DNA of 64,000 nucleotides from Psychrobacter immobilis (GTDB lineage Bacteria > Pseudomonadota > Gammaproteobacteria > Pseudomonadales > Moraxellaceae), in the NCBI GenBank assembly GCA_904846145.1, contig CAJGZL010000001.1, forward strand, positions 372,001 through 436,000, in the 5' to 3' direction. Both the position numbers and the translations under genes were made by a program. The notes beneath the pieces are model-generated. The model had not been told where the DNA came from and made no database searches. It saw only the letters and a program-made list of their open reading frames with translations. Positions 17,452 to 27,904 of this stretch are shown here, piece by piece; positions within the stretch are counted from its first letter, which is position 1; every line of letters begins with the position of its first letter.

Positions 17452-18621
17452 ATGACACATCCTAATTTGCCGCCTATCGAAAGCTTTGGTTCAGGCAGCT
17501 ATCTGCCATCCGATGTCACTGTACTGCTAGACATAGTCGATAAAACGACAGTCGCTGATGTTCCTGTGAGTGAAAAAGAAGCCTTGATTCAAAGCGGTCA
17601 GCGCCATTATTCAGATATGTTGACCTTGGAGCAAGCGCCAAGCGCCATGCACGAGCAGTTGTATAGTCAGGCATTGGATCAAGGAGCGCCACGTACTGCC
17701 ACTGACATTGCAAATTTAGCTTTTACGCTACATCACATTTTTAATGATAAAGTTAATAGCGAGCATCCTCTAATATTAGTCAGTTTAGTCCGTGCAGGAT
17801 TGCCCGTTGGAGTATTATTACAACGCGCCCTAAAAGATGCTAACCGCACTTATCATCTGCCAAGTCAGCATTATGGCATTAGCATTATTCGTGACCGCGG
17901 CCTCGATAGTATCGCGTTACAGCTTATTTTAGACAAGTATCCAGATAGTCCAATCGTATTCGTTGATGGTTGGACAGGCAAAGGAGCTATTTATCAGGAG
18001 TTAGCGCGTAGCCTTGAGCCGTTCAACGACTCTACTCATGCCAATTATAATAACTTTTTTCATCAGGGCGCGGACATCATTCCCCTATTGACCCTTGCTG
18101 ATCCTGCTGGCGTGGCTTGGCTTGCTGCCAGTACAGATGATTGGCTGATACCATCAGGATTATTAAATAGCACCGTATCAGGATTAATCTCGCGCAGTCT
18201 TTATACTGATCCTGAATCAGGTCTACATCGCAGCGTGTTTTATGACAACTTAGTAGAGAGTGATAATAGCTTAGCATTTATTGATACTATCGATACGCTA
18301 AGGCAGTCATTGGCTATGACCACTCGATTACTAGCGAGATTTGAGCATCCACGTTATCAAACGGCTGATTTAATCGATGCGCTGGCTGATCAATATAAGA
18401 TAACCAATCGCAATCGTATCAAGCCAACTATTGCAGAGGCAACAAGAGCGATATTACGCCGTGATCCTGAGCAAGTATTGTTAGCCTCTGCCGATCATCC
18501 TGACACCAGACTGTTACGTCATTTATGTGCCCAGCGTAATATTGAAATTACGGTATTAGGTGATAAAATACTGCCTTATCAAGCCATTACTATTATCAAA
18601 CAACGTACGACTCATATTTAA
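17452..18621 (+). CDS. StiP-family phosphoribosyltransferase
   Basis: Protein of 389 residues of the family databases call 'cysteine protease StiP', which comparative analysis treats as a phosphoribosyltransferase with a C-terminal Pelota-like RNA-binding-type domain. The PRPP loop is IVFVDGWTGKG (about 164-174), preceded by RAGLPVGVLLQRAL (about 112-125) and YGISIIRDRGLD (about 140-151). The C-terminal 45 residues (RRDPEQVLLAS to LPYQAITII) form the compact alpha/beta tail. It is the second PRTase in the operon, consistent with a two-PRTase pathway. The protease label is probably misleading. Confidence 0.87.
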   Translation: MTHPNLPPIESFGSGSYLPSDVTVLLDIVDKTTVADVPVSEKEALIQSGQRHYSDMLTLEQAPSAMHEQLYSQALDQGAPRTATDIANLAFTLHHIFNDKVNSEHPLILVSLVRAGLPVGVLLQRALKDANRTYHLPSQHYGISIIRDRGLDSIALQLILDKYPDSPIVFVDGWTGKGAIYQELARSLEPFNDSTHANYNNFFHQGADIIPLLTLADPAGVAWLAASTDDWLIPSGLLNSTVSGLISRSLYTDPESGLHRSVFYDNLVESDNSLAFIDTIDTLRQSLAMTTRLLARFEHPRYQTADLIDALADQYKITNRNRIKPTIAEATRAILRRDPEQVLLASADHPDTRLLRHLCAQRNIEITVLGDKILPYQAITIIKQRTTHI

Positions 18622-18668
18622 AACGCGGCTTTTATGCTAACTTTACCTTACTATTTATCACACTGATT

Positions 18669-19745
18669 ATGGATGATATGACAGACAACGAATCCAACCT
18701 TTATAACTCTACTCAGTCTTACGCTACGCTTATCACTGAGCGTCATGCGATGATTAAGCCACACGCCCATCATCCTTATCAATTGGGTGCCAGCCTATAT
18801 ATGCCTGCTACTCGCCAAGATATCTGGCAGGTCATCAAGCGCGATAAGCTGCCAACGATCAATAGCATTATCATCTGCTTAGAGGATTCGGTGATTCATA
18901 GTGATGTTGAGCTGGCGCTTACTCGCCTGCAAATCTTGCTCGATAACTGGGCATTGCATGTGCATAGTATTAATGAACCCTCAAGACAAGATGCCACTCA
19001 TCTACAGCAGCAAAACAATCAGCCGACGCGACTTCTAGTATTTGTGCGCGCGCGAAACCCTATGATGCTACAAAAGCTGGCTGATTTTAGGCATATCGAG
19101 CTACTTGATGGTTTTGTACTGCCCAAAGTTGATATGTATAGCTTGTCAAATTGGCGTATGGCTTGTCAGAACTTGAGTGCTGAGCAGTTGTTGATGCCAA
19201 CGCTTGAGACTGCCGCGTTGTTCAACCCGCATCATAATCAAGAGCTGGCTATTGGTTTTAAAGAAGCCTTTAGTCAGCCTGTTTTTGCGCTACGCATCGG
19301 TGGCAATGACTTATTTGCCGCATTGCGTCTACGTCGCCCTAAAAACAATATCATTTATGACACCCCTATCGGTACGCTGGCTTATCAGTTACTTGGCTGC
19401 TTTGTGCCCCATGGCTTTTATTTGAGTGCACCTGTGTTTGAGTATTTGGATCAGCCAATGCTCTTTATGCAGGAGTTAAACCGTGATGTCAGCTTAGGAC
19501 TCGTTGGCAAAACCGTCATTCATCCGAGTCAAATCGCTTTAGTTCAGCAAGCTTACTGTGTGCCGACTAGCATGCTTGATGAAGCGCAAGCAATACTACA
19601 TAGCGAGGCCAAAGCCGTATTTAAGTATAATAATACTATGCTAGAGCCTGCCACTCATCGTGCATGGGCGGATGAAGTCATCAATCGAGCTCAAGTATTC
19701 GGCACGATCAATGATGGTAACAGTGACTATAAACCACTGCTTTGA
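18669..19745 (+). CDS. HpcH/HpaI aldolase / CitE-like C-C lyase
   Basis: TIM-barrel protein of 358 residues resembling citrate lyase beta subunit. Visible active-site elements are IICLEDSV (about 74-81), LVFVRARNP (about 120-128), LMPTLETAALF (about 175-185) and GKTVIHPSQI (about 279-288). It closes the Ter-associated biosynthetic operon and is followed by a perfect terminator. A second in-frame ATG lies 9 nt downstream. In this context it is predicted to split or join a C-C bond in the small-molecule pathway, probably using a CoA-free substrate, but the substrate is unknown. Confidence 0.87.
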   Translation: MDDMTDNESNLYNSTQSYATLITERHAMIKPHAHHPYQLGASLYMPATRQDIWQVIKRDKLPTINSIIICLEDSVIHSDVELALTRLQILLDNWALHVHSINEPSRQDATHLQQQNNQPTRLLVFVRARNPMMLQKLADFRHIELLDGFVLPKVDMYSLSNWRMACQNLSAEQLLMPTLETAALFNPHHNQELAIGFKEAFSQPVFALRIGGNDLFAALRLRRPKNNIIYDTPIGTLAYQLLGCFVPHGFYLSAPVFEYLDQPMLFMQELNRDVSLGLVGKTVIHPSQIALVQQAYCVPTSMLDEAQAILHSEAKAVFKYNNTMLEPATHRAWADEVINRAQVFGTINDGNSDYKPLL

Positions 19746-19762
19746 GCTCATAGATTTCAGAT

Positions 19763-19798
19763 AAAAAGCCGCTCTCAAATATTTGAGAGCGGCTTTTT
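19763..19798. terminator. Perfect terminator closing the Ter operon
   Basis: AAAAAGCCGCTCTCAAAT is followed by its exact reverse complement ending in TTTTT, forming an 18-bp inverted repeat between convergent genes. It works in either direction. Confidence 0.9.
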
Positions 19799-19831
19799 AC
19801 TTGCTTAGATTCAACTTATTAGCATAAATAA

Positions 19832-20644
19832 TTAAACACAGCTGTTCAAGAATTTACTCATTACCGTATTCACTTGTTCAGGCTCTTCAACGGTTGAGGT
19901 ATGACCTGAGCCTTTAATCACTGCCATCTTTGATCCTTTGATCGCAAAATGCATACGTTCAGCCTTGGCATAAGGGGTGGCGACATCTTCATCACCTACA
20001 ATGACTAAAGTTGGCGTGGTAATTTCACCGAGCCGATCATAAATACCATCACGCTCTATAACGCCCATAGTCGCTTTGACGACCCCCTCTTTACGGTTGC
20101 TATTTAACAGAGACAGCCATTCTTTGTTATCGACCTTACGGGCTTTATCTGCCAAAAAGGTACTACCAAACATAATAGGCATCACCTTTTTGCTCACCCG
20201 TTTCATGCCTAGCCACTTGATGGCCGTCACTAGTTTCTTATAATTTGGGATATTAGTAGGGTCTTCGGCATCAGCTGAGGTATCTATTAGAGTAAGCGAA
20301 TTCAATAACTCTGGTCGTTTTATAGCGACACGTTGCCCGACAAAACCACCCATCGACAGACCTACATAATGACAGCTATCAATATCTAGCGCCTCAAGTA
20401 ATCCAATGGCATCATCGGCTAAGGTGTCCATGTCATAGCCGTCTTTGGTAATCTGAGACTGCCCTTGCCCGCGAAAATCAAACGCGATACAGCGATAATC
20501 CTTGGCAAAATGCGCGACTTGCTTATCATAGATTTTGGTACTCCACAGCAAGCCATGGGCGAATAATATGACGGGCTTAGTAGTATCGCTTGGCGCACTG
20601 TCTTCGTAATATATAGTGGTGTTATTTAGCTGAATATTGGGCAT
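19832..20644 (-). CDS. Alpha/beta hydrolase
   Basis: Protein of 270 residues from the ATG at 20644, chosen because AAGGAAG lies 5 nt upstream; an in-frame ATG 24 nt earlier lacks this. It shows the oxyanion motif FAHGLLWS, a nucleophile elbow GLSMGG and a terminal GHTSTVEEPE catalytic His. It resembles the 3-oxoadipate enol-lactonase / haloperoxidase-like branch, but the substrate cannot be deduced. It is divergent from the enoyl-CoA hydratase gene. Confidence 0.85.
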   Translation of the reverse strand: MPNIQLNNTTIYYEDSAPSDTTKPVILFAHGLLWSTKIYDKQVAHFAKDYRCIAFDFRGQGQSQITKDGYDMDTLADDAIGLLEALDIDSCHYVGLSMGGFVGQRVAIKRPELLNSLTLIDTSADAEDPTNIPNYKKLVTAIKWLGMKRVSKKVMPIMFGSTFLADKARKVDNKEWLSLLNSNRKEGVVKATMGVIERDGIYDRLGEITTPTLVIVGDEDVATPYAKAERMHFAIKGSKMAVIKGSGHTSTVEEPEQVNTVMSKFLNSCV

Positions 20645-20771
20645 GATGACTTCCTTGTTGTTATACATTGTAGATAAAATAATGGATTAATAAGTTGAGT
20701 GCTTATACTTGCATCAAGCTTTTAGCATAAGTTAGAAACTATCCATTTGATAGCAAAATTTTTGAATACCA

Positions 20772-20796
20772 AGTTCTAGGATCTGAGTTCTAGGAT
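20772..20796. repeat. Tandem AGTTCTAGGAT direct repeat
   Basis: AGTTCTAGGAT occurs at 20772-20782 and 20786-20796 in the divergent promoter region of the hydrolase and hydratase genes. It could be a regulator site; there is no direct evidence. Confidence 0.35.
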
Positions 20797-20920
20797 TTAT
20801 ATTGATACCCTAGAGGTTCATAGAATCCACTTTTATAATAATGCCAAACTGCTATAGTTGTTAGCACCAATCATCAGCATGACACCAGTTATTATAATCA
20901 CTTAAACAAGGATACATTGT

Positions 20921-21718
20921 ATGCCGCAGCCTACTGTCGATTATCAAATGAAAGATCATATCGCTACTATCACTATGAACGATCCTAAGACTTTAAATGC
21001 CTTTAGCACTACTCTAAAAGACGCCATGATGAATGCACTCAATAAAGCGGATGACGATAGCCAAGTCCGTGTGATTGTCTTGCAAGGCGCAGGCGGCAGT
21101 TTCTCCAGTGGCGGACATATTGGTGAGATGCTTGAGAACGGTATGGAAGGTGACGCCTTATCTGATAAACTCAACTTTATGGTCGGCGAAGTTGGTCAAA
21201 TCAGCCTAAAGCTACGCGCTATTCATAAGCCGATTATTGCCAAACTAGAAGGCGCTGTCGCAGGTGCTGGTATGAATCTTGCACTCACTTGTGACTTCCG
21301 TATCGCCGCTGATAATGCCAAATTCGTACAGGCATTCGTGAATATTGGTCTAGTACCTGATGCAGGTGGTATTTATTTATTGACTCAATTAATTGGCGTA
21401 GCGAAAACCACTGAAATGGTCATGCTCGGTGATAAGCTAAAAGCGCAAGATATGGCAAAACTAAACTTAGTGAATCAAGTGGTTAGTGGCGATGAATTAG
21501 ACGCAGCGGTACAAGCGTTAGCAACACGTTTAAGCAATCTACCTGGCAAGGCACTAGCGTCAATGAAGCATATGATTAATACTCATGCCTATATGGGACT
21601 GAACGAAGCACTAGATATGGAAGTGGACCAGCAGACGATGCTCGCTAAAACGGATGACTTTAAGGAAGGTATTAGCGCGTTTATGGAGAAACGTAAGCCT
21701 GTTTATGTGGGTAGGTAG
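20921..21718 (+). CDS. Enoyl-CoA hydratase/isomerase family protein
   Basis: Crotonase-fold protein of 265 residues. Oxyanion-hole segments GAGGSFSSGGHI (about 55-66) and AVAGAGMNLALTCDF (about 112-126) are present, as is the IGLVPDAGGIYLL stretch near residues 142-154, typical of PaaG/FadB-like hydratases. AAGGA lies upstream of ATG. It is expected to act in the cytosol on fatty-acid or aromatic-acid CoA thioesters. No partner beta-oxidation gene is adjacent. Confidence 0.9.
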   Translation: MPQPTVDYQMKDHIATITMNDPKTLNAFSTTLKDAMMNALNKADDDSQVRVIVLQGAGGSFSSGGHIGEMLENGMEGDALSDKLNFMVGEVGQISLKLRAIHKPIIAKLEGAVAGAGMNLALTCDFRIAADNAKFVQAFVNIGLVPDAGGIYLLTQLIGVAKTTEMVMLGDKLKAQDMAKLNLVNQVVSGDELDAAVQALATRLSNLPGKALASMKHMINTHAYMGLNEALDMEVDQQTMLAKTDDFKEGISAFMEKRKPVYVGR

Positions 21719-21846
21719 CCAAGAACTTTATCGCTCGTTTTATCGCTCACTTTTATGAGCGATAAAATGAGCGTTAAATTTTATAATATCAGAATAAAAT
21801 TTGGCTACTAAAATACTAAAAGCCAGCAATGACTTGTGCATAAGGT

Positions 21847-22797
21847 TTATTGATCATAATTCAGAAGTACGTTAACAAAACGCTTCACTCTTAAATCACT
21901 TGGACTATCGTCTGACTTTAAAATGTCGTTAATGAAATCATCATAATTATTTATTATTCCATCAGCCATCAAACTAGTAATACTAACTATAAAACTTATT
22001 TCAAATCCTAATAAAAAAAGTAGCAAATAATATTTTAAACCTGCCATAGTAAATAATTCATAAAATATTGTTGCATCACCTGTGGCAACGATAATAACCC
22101 CACATAGAGAAAATAAAGCGATAATATAAGTATGATAGTTATTGCTAGAATTATGAAAAAAATCTCTAATTCTTTTTTTGTCTTCAATGGAATTATCGCG
22201 TTTTAACTTTTGCCAAAATGAAACGAATTTTGCGAATTCAATCTTATTAATTTCATTAAAGTTGTTAGCTATCCAATCTTTCTGAACCTTTTTAACATGT
22301 GACTTACTTTTCATCTTAATTATATGATTAAATTTATCACAACCCTTCATACTAGAAACTTTAATTCCAAAATCTTTGTCTTTCAGGTTTTTACTATACA
22401 TATTAATTATTTGTTCATTAACAATACTTTGAATATACAATATATTATAAGCTGCTATAAATGCGAACACGAAAAATATAATGACTCCTAACCCATAACG
22501 CCATAGATATGCATCCTTACTAAATACATTCAAACTATATAGCGAGAATATAATTGAACATATTGACATAAATATAAACGCCCATTTACAAATAACTAAA
22601 TGTGTAGGTATATTAAATTTCTTATGAGACCAAAAATTGTAATGATATTCATTAATATATTTAGTAGGATTTTGAAAGCCATTGCTAATTTCTTTAGTCT
22701 CGTTAAACTTTACAATTATTTCATCACTCTTAAGCTCAGACGCTTTTTCTTGCGCCTCTCTTAACCGACAATATTTTTCAAATTTTATGCAACTCAC
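21847..22797 (-). CDS. Unrecognised four-TM membrane protein
   Basis: I do not recognise this 316-residue protein. It uses a GTG start at 22797 preceded by GAGGA. Four strongly hydrophobic segments are visible near residues 68-92, 100-125, 222-250 and 255-282. A charged, lysine-rich region (about 125-215) between the second and third segments probably lies in the cytosol. The N-terminus has CIKFEKYCRLREAQ. The coding region is much more AT-rich than its neighbours, suggesting transfer, and it has no obvious operon partner. Confidence 0.7.
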   Translation of the reverse strand: MSCIKFEKYCRLREAQEKASELKSDEIIVKFNETKEISNGFQNPTKYINEYHYNFWSHKKFNIPTHLVICKWAFIFMSICSIIFSLYSLNVFSKDAYLWRYGLGVIIFFVFAFIAAYNILYIQSIVNEQIINMYSKNLKDKDFGIKVSSMKGCDKFNHIIKMKSKSHVKKVQKDWIANNFNEINKIEFAKFVSFWQKLKRDNSIEDKKRIRDFFHNSSNNYHTYIIALFSLCGVIIVATGDATIFYELFTMAGLKYYLLLFLLGFEISFIVSITSLMADGIINNYDDFINDILKSDDSPSDLRVKRFVNVLLNYDQ

Positions 22798-22988
22798 ACA
22801 AATATCCTCTATAAAAATTCTAACCTATATATCTGTATTTTGTCATTGGCTGGTAAAGCTAATGGTACGCTAATTAGATCGTAGTGCTCAAAATATACTA
22901 TTAATTGCCACTATTAGATTTAAATCCTCAATTATAAACACTCAATAAAAGTTTGCAAATGTTTATTCATACTTTCTAATTCTTATGA

Positions 22989-23020
22989 AAAAACCCCGCA
23001 TCATGACGACACGGGGTTTA
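22989..23020 (-). terminator. Terminator of acnB
   Basis: On the minus strand AAACCCCG and CGGGGTTT form the stem around a 16-nt spacer, followed by TTTT. The plus-strand side also has an AT-rich tail, so it may be bidirectional. Confidence 0.85.
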
Positions 23021-23053
23021 TTTTTAAATATTCAAAATTTTCAAACCTAAAAC

Positions 23054-25657
23054 TTAGGTCAACTGAGCAACGCTAATTTTATCAGCCTCTTCAGTGTATT
23101 CTTCCATACGGTCGAAGTTCATGTACTTATACACTTCATCGCCCATACTATTCAGCATACCAGCGTACTGCTGATACTCTTCGTTCGTTGGCAACTTGCC
23201 TAATACTGCTGCAACTGCTGCAACTTCAGCAGACGCTAGATAAACGTTAGCGCCTTGACCTAAACGGTTCGGGAAGTTACGCGTAGAGGTAGATACGGCA
23301 GTAGACTTAGGAGCGATACGTGCTTGGTTACCCATGCATAATGAACAACCTGGCATCTCAGTACGAGCGCCCGCTTGTGCATAAATATTGTAATAGCCTT
23401 CTTCCATCAACTGACGCGCATCCATCTTAGTCGGTGGCGCAATCCATAGACGAGTCTTGAGGCTACCTGCTGGCACGTCTTGCAGTAGTTTACCTGCAGC
23501 GCGGAAGTGACCGATGTTAGTCATACAAGAACCGATGAATACTTCATCAATCGTATCGCCTGCGACATCTGCTAAGGTTTTAGCATCGTCTGGATCATTC
23601 GGGCAGCACAGGATCGGCTCTTTGATCGTGCTCATATCGATAGTCATATCAATAGTGTATTCAGCATCTTCGTCAGCACGCATTAGGCTTGGATTAGCTA
23701 ACCACTCTTGCATCTGCTCTACACGACGACTAATAGTACGCGCATCGCCATAGCCTTCAGAGATCATCCATTTCAACAAAGTCACGTTAGAGTTTAGATA
23801 CTCAGTCAGAGACTCTTCAGACAAGGTAATCGTACAACCAGCAGCACTACGCTCGGCTGAGGCGTCTGATAACTCAAACGCTTGCTCTAGCGTTAAGTCT
23901 TCTAGACCTTCAATTTCAAGGATACGACCGTTGAACTCGTTGATTTTGCCTTTTTTATCGACAGTCAATAAGCCATCTTTGATCGCTTGATAAGGAATAG
24001 CATGGACCAAATCACGTAGCGTGATACCAGGCTGACGCTCACCTACGAAACGCACACGGACAGACTCAGGCATATCAAGTGGCATAACACCCGTAGCCGC
24101 AGCAAAAGCCACTAGACCAGAACCTGCTGGGAATGAGATACCCATTGGGAAACGAGTATGTGAATCACCACCAGTACCTACGGTATCTGGAAGTAACATA
24201 CGGTTCAACCATGAGTGAATAATACCGTCGCCTGGGCGTAAGCTGACACCGCCACGGTTCATGATAAAGTCAGGTAGCGTATGCTGAGTCTCGACGTCGA
24301 CTGGCTTTGGATAAGCGGCAGTATGACAGAAAGACTGTAGTACTAGATCTGCTTGGAAACCTAAACATGCTAGATCTTTTAGCTCATCACGGGTCATAGG
24401 ACCAGTAGTATCTTGCGAGCCGACGGTGGTCATTTTTGGTTCACAGTACATGCCTGGGCGTACGCCTTCTAGGCCACACGCTTTACCGACCATTTTTTGT
24501 GCAAGTGTATAGCCTTTGCCCGTATCTACTGGCTCTTCTGGCTTGGCAAATACATCTGAGTGACCTAAGCCCATATACTCACGGGCACGGTTAGTCAAAC
24601 CGCGACCAACGATCAATGGAATACGACCACCCGCACGAACTTCATCGAGTAGCGTTGGTGAGTTTAGCTTAAAGGTCGATAATACTTCGTCAGAGTCATG
24701 GGTAGTGATTTTGCCTTCATACGGATAGATATCGAACACATCACCCATGTTTAGGTTATCAACCGCCACTTTTTCAATTGGCAATGCGCCTGAATCTTCC
24801 ATGGTGTTAAAGAAGATAGGAGCAATATTATTACCCAGTACTAGACCGCCACCACGTTTGTTTGGCACGTTAGGGATATCTTCACCCATTAGCCATAGTA
24901 CTGAGTTAGTCGCAGATTTACGGCTAGAGCCTGTACCAACCACATCACCGACATAAGCTAATGGAAAGCCTTTTTCTTTTAGAGTTTCAATCTGCTTCAT
25001 TGAGCCGACCACACCCTCGTCATCAGCGACAATGCCATCACGAGAGTTTTTGTGCATAGCTAAGGCATGTAATGGAATATCAGGACGGCTCCACGCATCT
25101 TGCGCAGGAGATAAATCATCAGTATTGGTCTCGCCTGTGACTTTAAACGTCGTATACGTTGACTTCTCAGGTACTGCCGCGCGATTAGTGAACCACTCAG
25201 CATCTGCCCAAGACTGGACGACTTCTTTAGCGATAGTATTGCCCGCTTCAGATTTTTCAGTCACATCATTGAACGCATCAAATACTAGCAAGGTTTTCTT
25301 TAGTGCCTCAGCAGCCTCTTGTGCAACCTCTTGGTCATCTAAAGCGGCAACTAATGGCTGTACGTTGTAGCCACCCTGCATCGTACCTAAGATCTCAACC
25401 GCTTTTTTCTTATTAATAAGTGATGATGTCGCCTCGCCTTTCACGATAGCGGCCAAAAATGCAGCTTTAACGTAAGCCGCTTGGTCAACACCCGCTGGAA
25501 TACGGTTTTCAAGCAAGTTCATTAAGAACTCATCTTCGCCCGCTGGTGGGTTTTTTAGGAGTTCAACCAAATCAGCTACTTGATGCTCGTTAAGGGGAAG
25601 GGGTACTACTCCCAGCTCAGCACGTTCTGCGACATGTTTACGATAAGCTTCTAACAC
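23054..25657 (-). CDS. acnB: Aconitate hydratase B
   Basis: TCA-cycle aconitase, also 2-methylisocitrate dehydratase, with a 4Fe-4S cluster. I place the start at a GTG (25657), giving 867 residues: [18 protein letters not shown] aligns with the E. coli start [13 protein letters not shown], and GAGGA lies 8 nt upstream. Upstream in-frame TTG (25675) and ATG (25666) overlap or abut that Shine-Dalgarno. The N-terminal HEAT-like region, the swivel domain ([14 protein letters not shown]) and the catalytic domain ([13 protein letters not shown] with cluster Cys near the end) are in the AcnB order. It has its own terminator. Confidence 0.96.
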   Translation of the reverse strand: MLEAYRKHVAERAELGVVPLPLNEHQVADLVELLKNPPAGEDEFLMNLLENRIPAGVDQAAYVKAAFLAAIVKGEATSSLINKKKAVEILGTMQGGYNVQPLVAALDDQEVAQEAAEALKKTLLVFDAFNDVTEKSEAGNTIAKEVVQSWADAEWFTNRAAVPEKSTYTTFKVTGETNTDDLSPAQDAWSRPDIPLHALAMHKNSRDGIVADDEGVVGSMKQIETLKEKGFPLAYVGDVVGTGSSRKSATNSVLWLMGEDIPNVPNKRGGGLVLGNNIAPIFFNTMEDSGALPIEKVAVDNLNMGDVFDIYPYEGKITTHDSDEVLSTFKLNSPTLLDEVRAGGRIPLIVGRGLTNRAREYMGLGHSDVFAKPEEPVDTGKGYTLAQKMVGKACGLEGVRPGMYCEPKMTTVGSQDTTGPMTRDELKDLACLGFQADLVLQSFCHTAAYPKPVDVETQHTLPDFIMNRGGVSLRPGDGIIHSWLNRMLLPDTVGTGGDSHTRFPMGISFPAGSGLVAFAAATGVMPLDMPESVRVRFVGERQPGITLRDLVHAIPYQAIKDGLLTVDKKGKINEFNGRILEIEGLEDLTLEQAFELSDASAERSAAGCTITLSEESLTEYLNSNVTLLKWMISEGYGDARTISRRVEQMQEWLANPSLMRADEDAEYTIDMTIDMSTIKEPILCCPNDPDDAKTLADVAGDTIDEVFIGSCMTNIGHFRAAGKLLQDVPAGSLKTRLWIAPPTKMDARQLMEEGYYNIYAQAGARTEMPGCSLCMGNQARIAPKSTAVSTSTRNFPNRLGQGANVYLASAEVAAVAAVLGKLPTNEEYQQYAGMLNSMGDEVYKYMNFDRMEEYTEEADKISVAQLT

Positions 25658-26050
25658 AATAGTCATCCTCGTCAATGAATTACTAGCGCAACACGTGGGT
25701 AGTCGGAATGACCGCCTGCGTCGATACGCTAAAGGGGATATTATGCCTGCTAATATAGCTCAAAACGCCCAAAATGTTAATGACCAATCTATAGTTAGCT
25801 TATATTAAAGGCCATATTGAACATTTATTAGAAAAATAGTGTCATAAATAATGTGATTACTGCACCTTTAATAATAGTGCTTAACACCCTAACCAGCTGA
25901 CGATGAGCGCTTAAATAAAGACAGAACGACTGCTATACTCTTTATCATTTAAGATTTATCTCGTTACATCTGATGGTTATATCGTTTTTTATACTATTTT
26001 TAACAGGAATACTTTTTGACACGCCTAATTATAAACTCAAGGATAATCTC
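25658..26050. other. Divergent intergenic region acnB / CMD gene
   Basis: 393 bp without a supported gene; an in-frame extension of the downstream ORF begins at 25973 but lacks a ribosome site. It should contain the promoters of both flanking genes, but no clear regulator motif was seen. Confidence 0.4.
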
Positions 26051-26479
26051 ATGGAAAACAAGTCGATAAAAGAGAGTAATAATCTAAGCCATAATGAAAA
26101 CTATGAAAATGGATTAAAGGTTCGTACTGACGTTATGGGAGAGGCGCATGTACAACGCTCTCTTGATGCAGCAACACCATTCACCCAGCCCTTGCAAGAT
26201 TGGATTATAGAACACGCTTGGGGTAGCACTTGGCAGGATGAGTCGATATTACCGCGCAAGTACCGCTCGCTGATTACTATTAGTTTTTTGATTGCGCAAA
26301 AAAGCCCTACTGAGCTCAAAGGACACATTCGCGGTGCTATTAATAATGGCGCTAGTGTCGCTGAGATCAGAGAGGTATTGATGCACAGTCTACCCTACTG
26401 CGGTGCCCCTGCCACTCAAGAAGCATTCCGCGCCGCTATAGAGGTGCTCAATGAGATGGATATTGATATAAACAAATAG
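26051..26479 (+). CDS. Carboxymuconolactone decarboxylase family protein
   Basis: Small all-helical protein of 142 residues from the ATG at 26051, which has AAGGAT 6 nt upstream. It resembles PcaC-type 4-carboxymuconolactone decarboxylases (LPRKYRSLITISFLIA, LKGHIRGAINNGAS, and LMHSLPYCGAP near the C-terminus). It lacks the CxxC of AhpD-type alkylhydroperoxidases, carrying PYCGAP instead. No other pca genes are nearby, so the true substrate is uncertain. Confidence 0.85.
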   Translation: MENKSIKESNNLSHNENYENGLKVRTDVMGEAHVQRSLDAATPFTQPLQDWIIEHAWGSTWQDESILPRKYRSLITISFLIAQKSPTELKGHIRGAINNGASVAEIREVLMHSLPYCGAPATQEAFRAAIEVLNEMDIDINK

Positions 26480-26636
26480 TAAAACGTTAATCGATAATAG
26501 CTTTAGCAAGAATGCTGAAAAATGATGTAATTTTTGTTATAATCAATCTATCAAAAACCCTTTCTTATTTTTTAAAAACAGTTAATAAAACCCCTATATT
26601 ATAAAGGTTTAGATTATAAGGATTTAGGATAAGCCT

Positions 26637-27683
26637 ATGAGTTCACTAGCCGTACAAACGCATGTTCCTGCTGCCAGAGTTAAACCCAAAAAAGCCATTC
26701 AAGGCGAAAAGTTACGTGGCTACGATAAGGTTGCGCGTATCCCAATTAAAGTCATCCCGACCGTCGAGGCGAAGAAAAAGCCAGACTGGATTCGGGTCAA
26801 GCTATCCTCTCCTGCTGAGGTGGCACGTATCAAAGCCAAACTGCGTGAGCAAAAGCTCTATACTGTCTGTGAAGAGGCTGCCTGCCCTAATCTAGCGCAG
26901 TGCTTCTCTGATGGTACGGCGACCTTTATGATTATGGGTGATATTTGTACTCGTCGTTGTCCGTTCTGTGACGTCGGTCATGGTCGCCCTAATGAGCTGG
27001 ATAAAGATGAACCGCGCCATACTGCTGAAACTATTTTAGGTCTTGAGCTTAAGTATGCCGTTATTACCTCTGTTGATCGTGATGATCTAAAAGATGGTGG
27101 TGCTAATCATTTCGTTGAAGTGCTAAACGAGTCGCGTGCGCTAAGTCCGAATTGCTTAATTGAAATCTTAGTGCCTGATTTTCGCGGGCGTATGGATATC
27201 GCGCTTGATTTGCTAACAGAGACGGCGCCCGACGTGTTTAACCATAATATCGAAACCGTGCCGCGTCTGTATAAAGCCTTCCGTCCAGGTTCTGACTATC
27301 AGCATTCACTCGATCTGCTTAAGTTATATAAAGAGCGTCGTCCTGATATCGCCACCAAATGCGGCTTCATGGTTGGTTTGGGTGAGACCGAAGAAGAGAT
27401 TTATAAACTACTTGATGATTTAAAAGCGCACAATGTCGATATGATTACCGTTGGTCAGTACTTGCAACCTAGCAAAAACCATGCGCCTGTTGATCGTTAC
27501 GTGCATCCTGATGAGTTCCAGCGTTATATGGACTACGGTAAAAAGATTGGCTTCTTTAATATTTGGGCAGGGCCTATGGTGCGCTCTAGCTACTTTGCCG
27601 ATCGTCAGTACTATGGTGAAGATTGCCCAGCACCGATTCGCAGCAAAAAAGCGCTTGAGGCTGAAGGTAAATTGGGTTGTTAG
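26637..27683 (+). CDS. lipA: Lipoyl synthase
   Basis: Radical SAM enzyme of 348 residues that inserts two sulfurs into octanoyl groups on lipoyl domains. The auxiliary cluster cysteines are in [13 protein letters not shown] (about 82-94) and the radical SAM cysteines in CTRRCPFCD (about 104-112). The C-terminal RSSYFAD motif is present (about 321-327). The N-terminus has a longer basic leader than E. coli LipA (321 residues). AGGATAAG precedes the ATG. It stands alone; lipB is not adjacent in this window. Confidence 0.96.
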   Translation: MSSLAVQTHVPAARVKPKKAIQGEKLRGYDKVARIPIKVIPTVEAKKKPDWIRVKLSSPAEVARIKAKLREQKLYTVCEEAACPNLAQCFSDGTATFMIMGDICTRRCPFCDVGHGRPNELDKDEPRHTAETILGLELKYAVITSVDRDDLKDGGANHFVEVLNESRALSPNCLIEILVPDFRGRMDIALDLLTETAPDVFNHNIETVPRLYKAFRPGSDYQHSLDLLKLYKERRPDIATKCGFMVGLGETEEEIYKLLDDLKAHNVDMITVGQYLQPSKNHAPVDRYVHPDEFQRYMDYGKKIGFFNIWAGPMVRSSYFADRQYYGEDCPAPIRSKKALEAEGKLGC

Positions 27684-27707
27684 TAAAGTAAAATATTTGT
27701 AATAAAT

Positions 27708-27733
27708 AAGAGGTCAACTATGACCTCTTTTTA
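27708..27733 (+). terminator. Terminator of lipA
   Basis: AAGAGGTCA pairs with TGACCTCTT around ACTA and is followed by TTT. Confidence 0.9.
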
Positions 27734-27904
27734 TATAGTCTTTTTACTGACGTCTTAATTTTTTATTTATGCAACAAGTCCAATTGTGCAGAATGATTAA
27801 GAACCGATAGTTAGTAGCCTATACACAAAATAACCCCCTCTCAAGTCATCAAAAGAGGACTATTTTATAGTGCTTTATTCTTTTTCTCTCAAGACTCCTT
27901 AAAT

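Noticed and set aside
17452..18621. Cysteine protease function for the StiP-family protein
   Set aside because: A PRPP-loop motif and PRTase-like layout are visible and no Cys-His protease pair stands out, so the protease label is not used.
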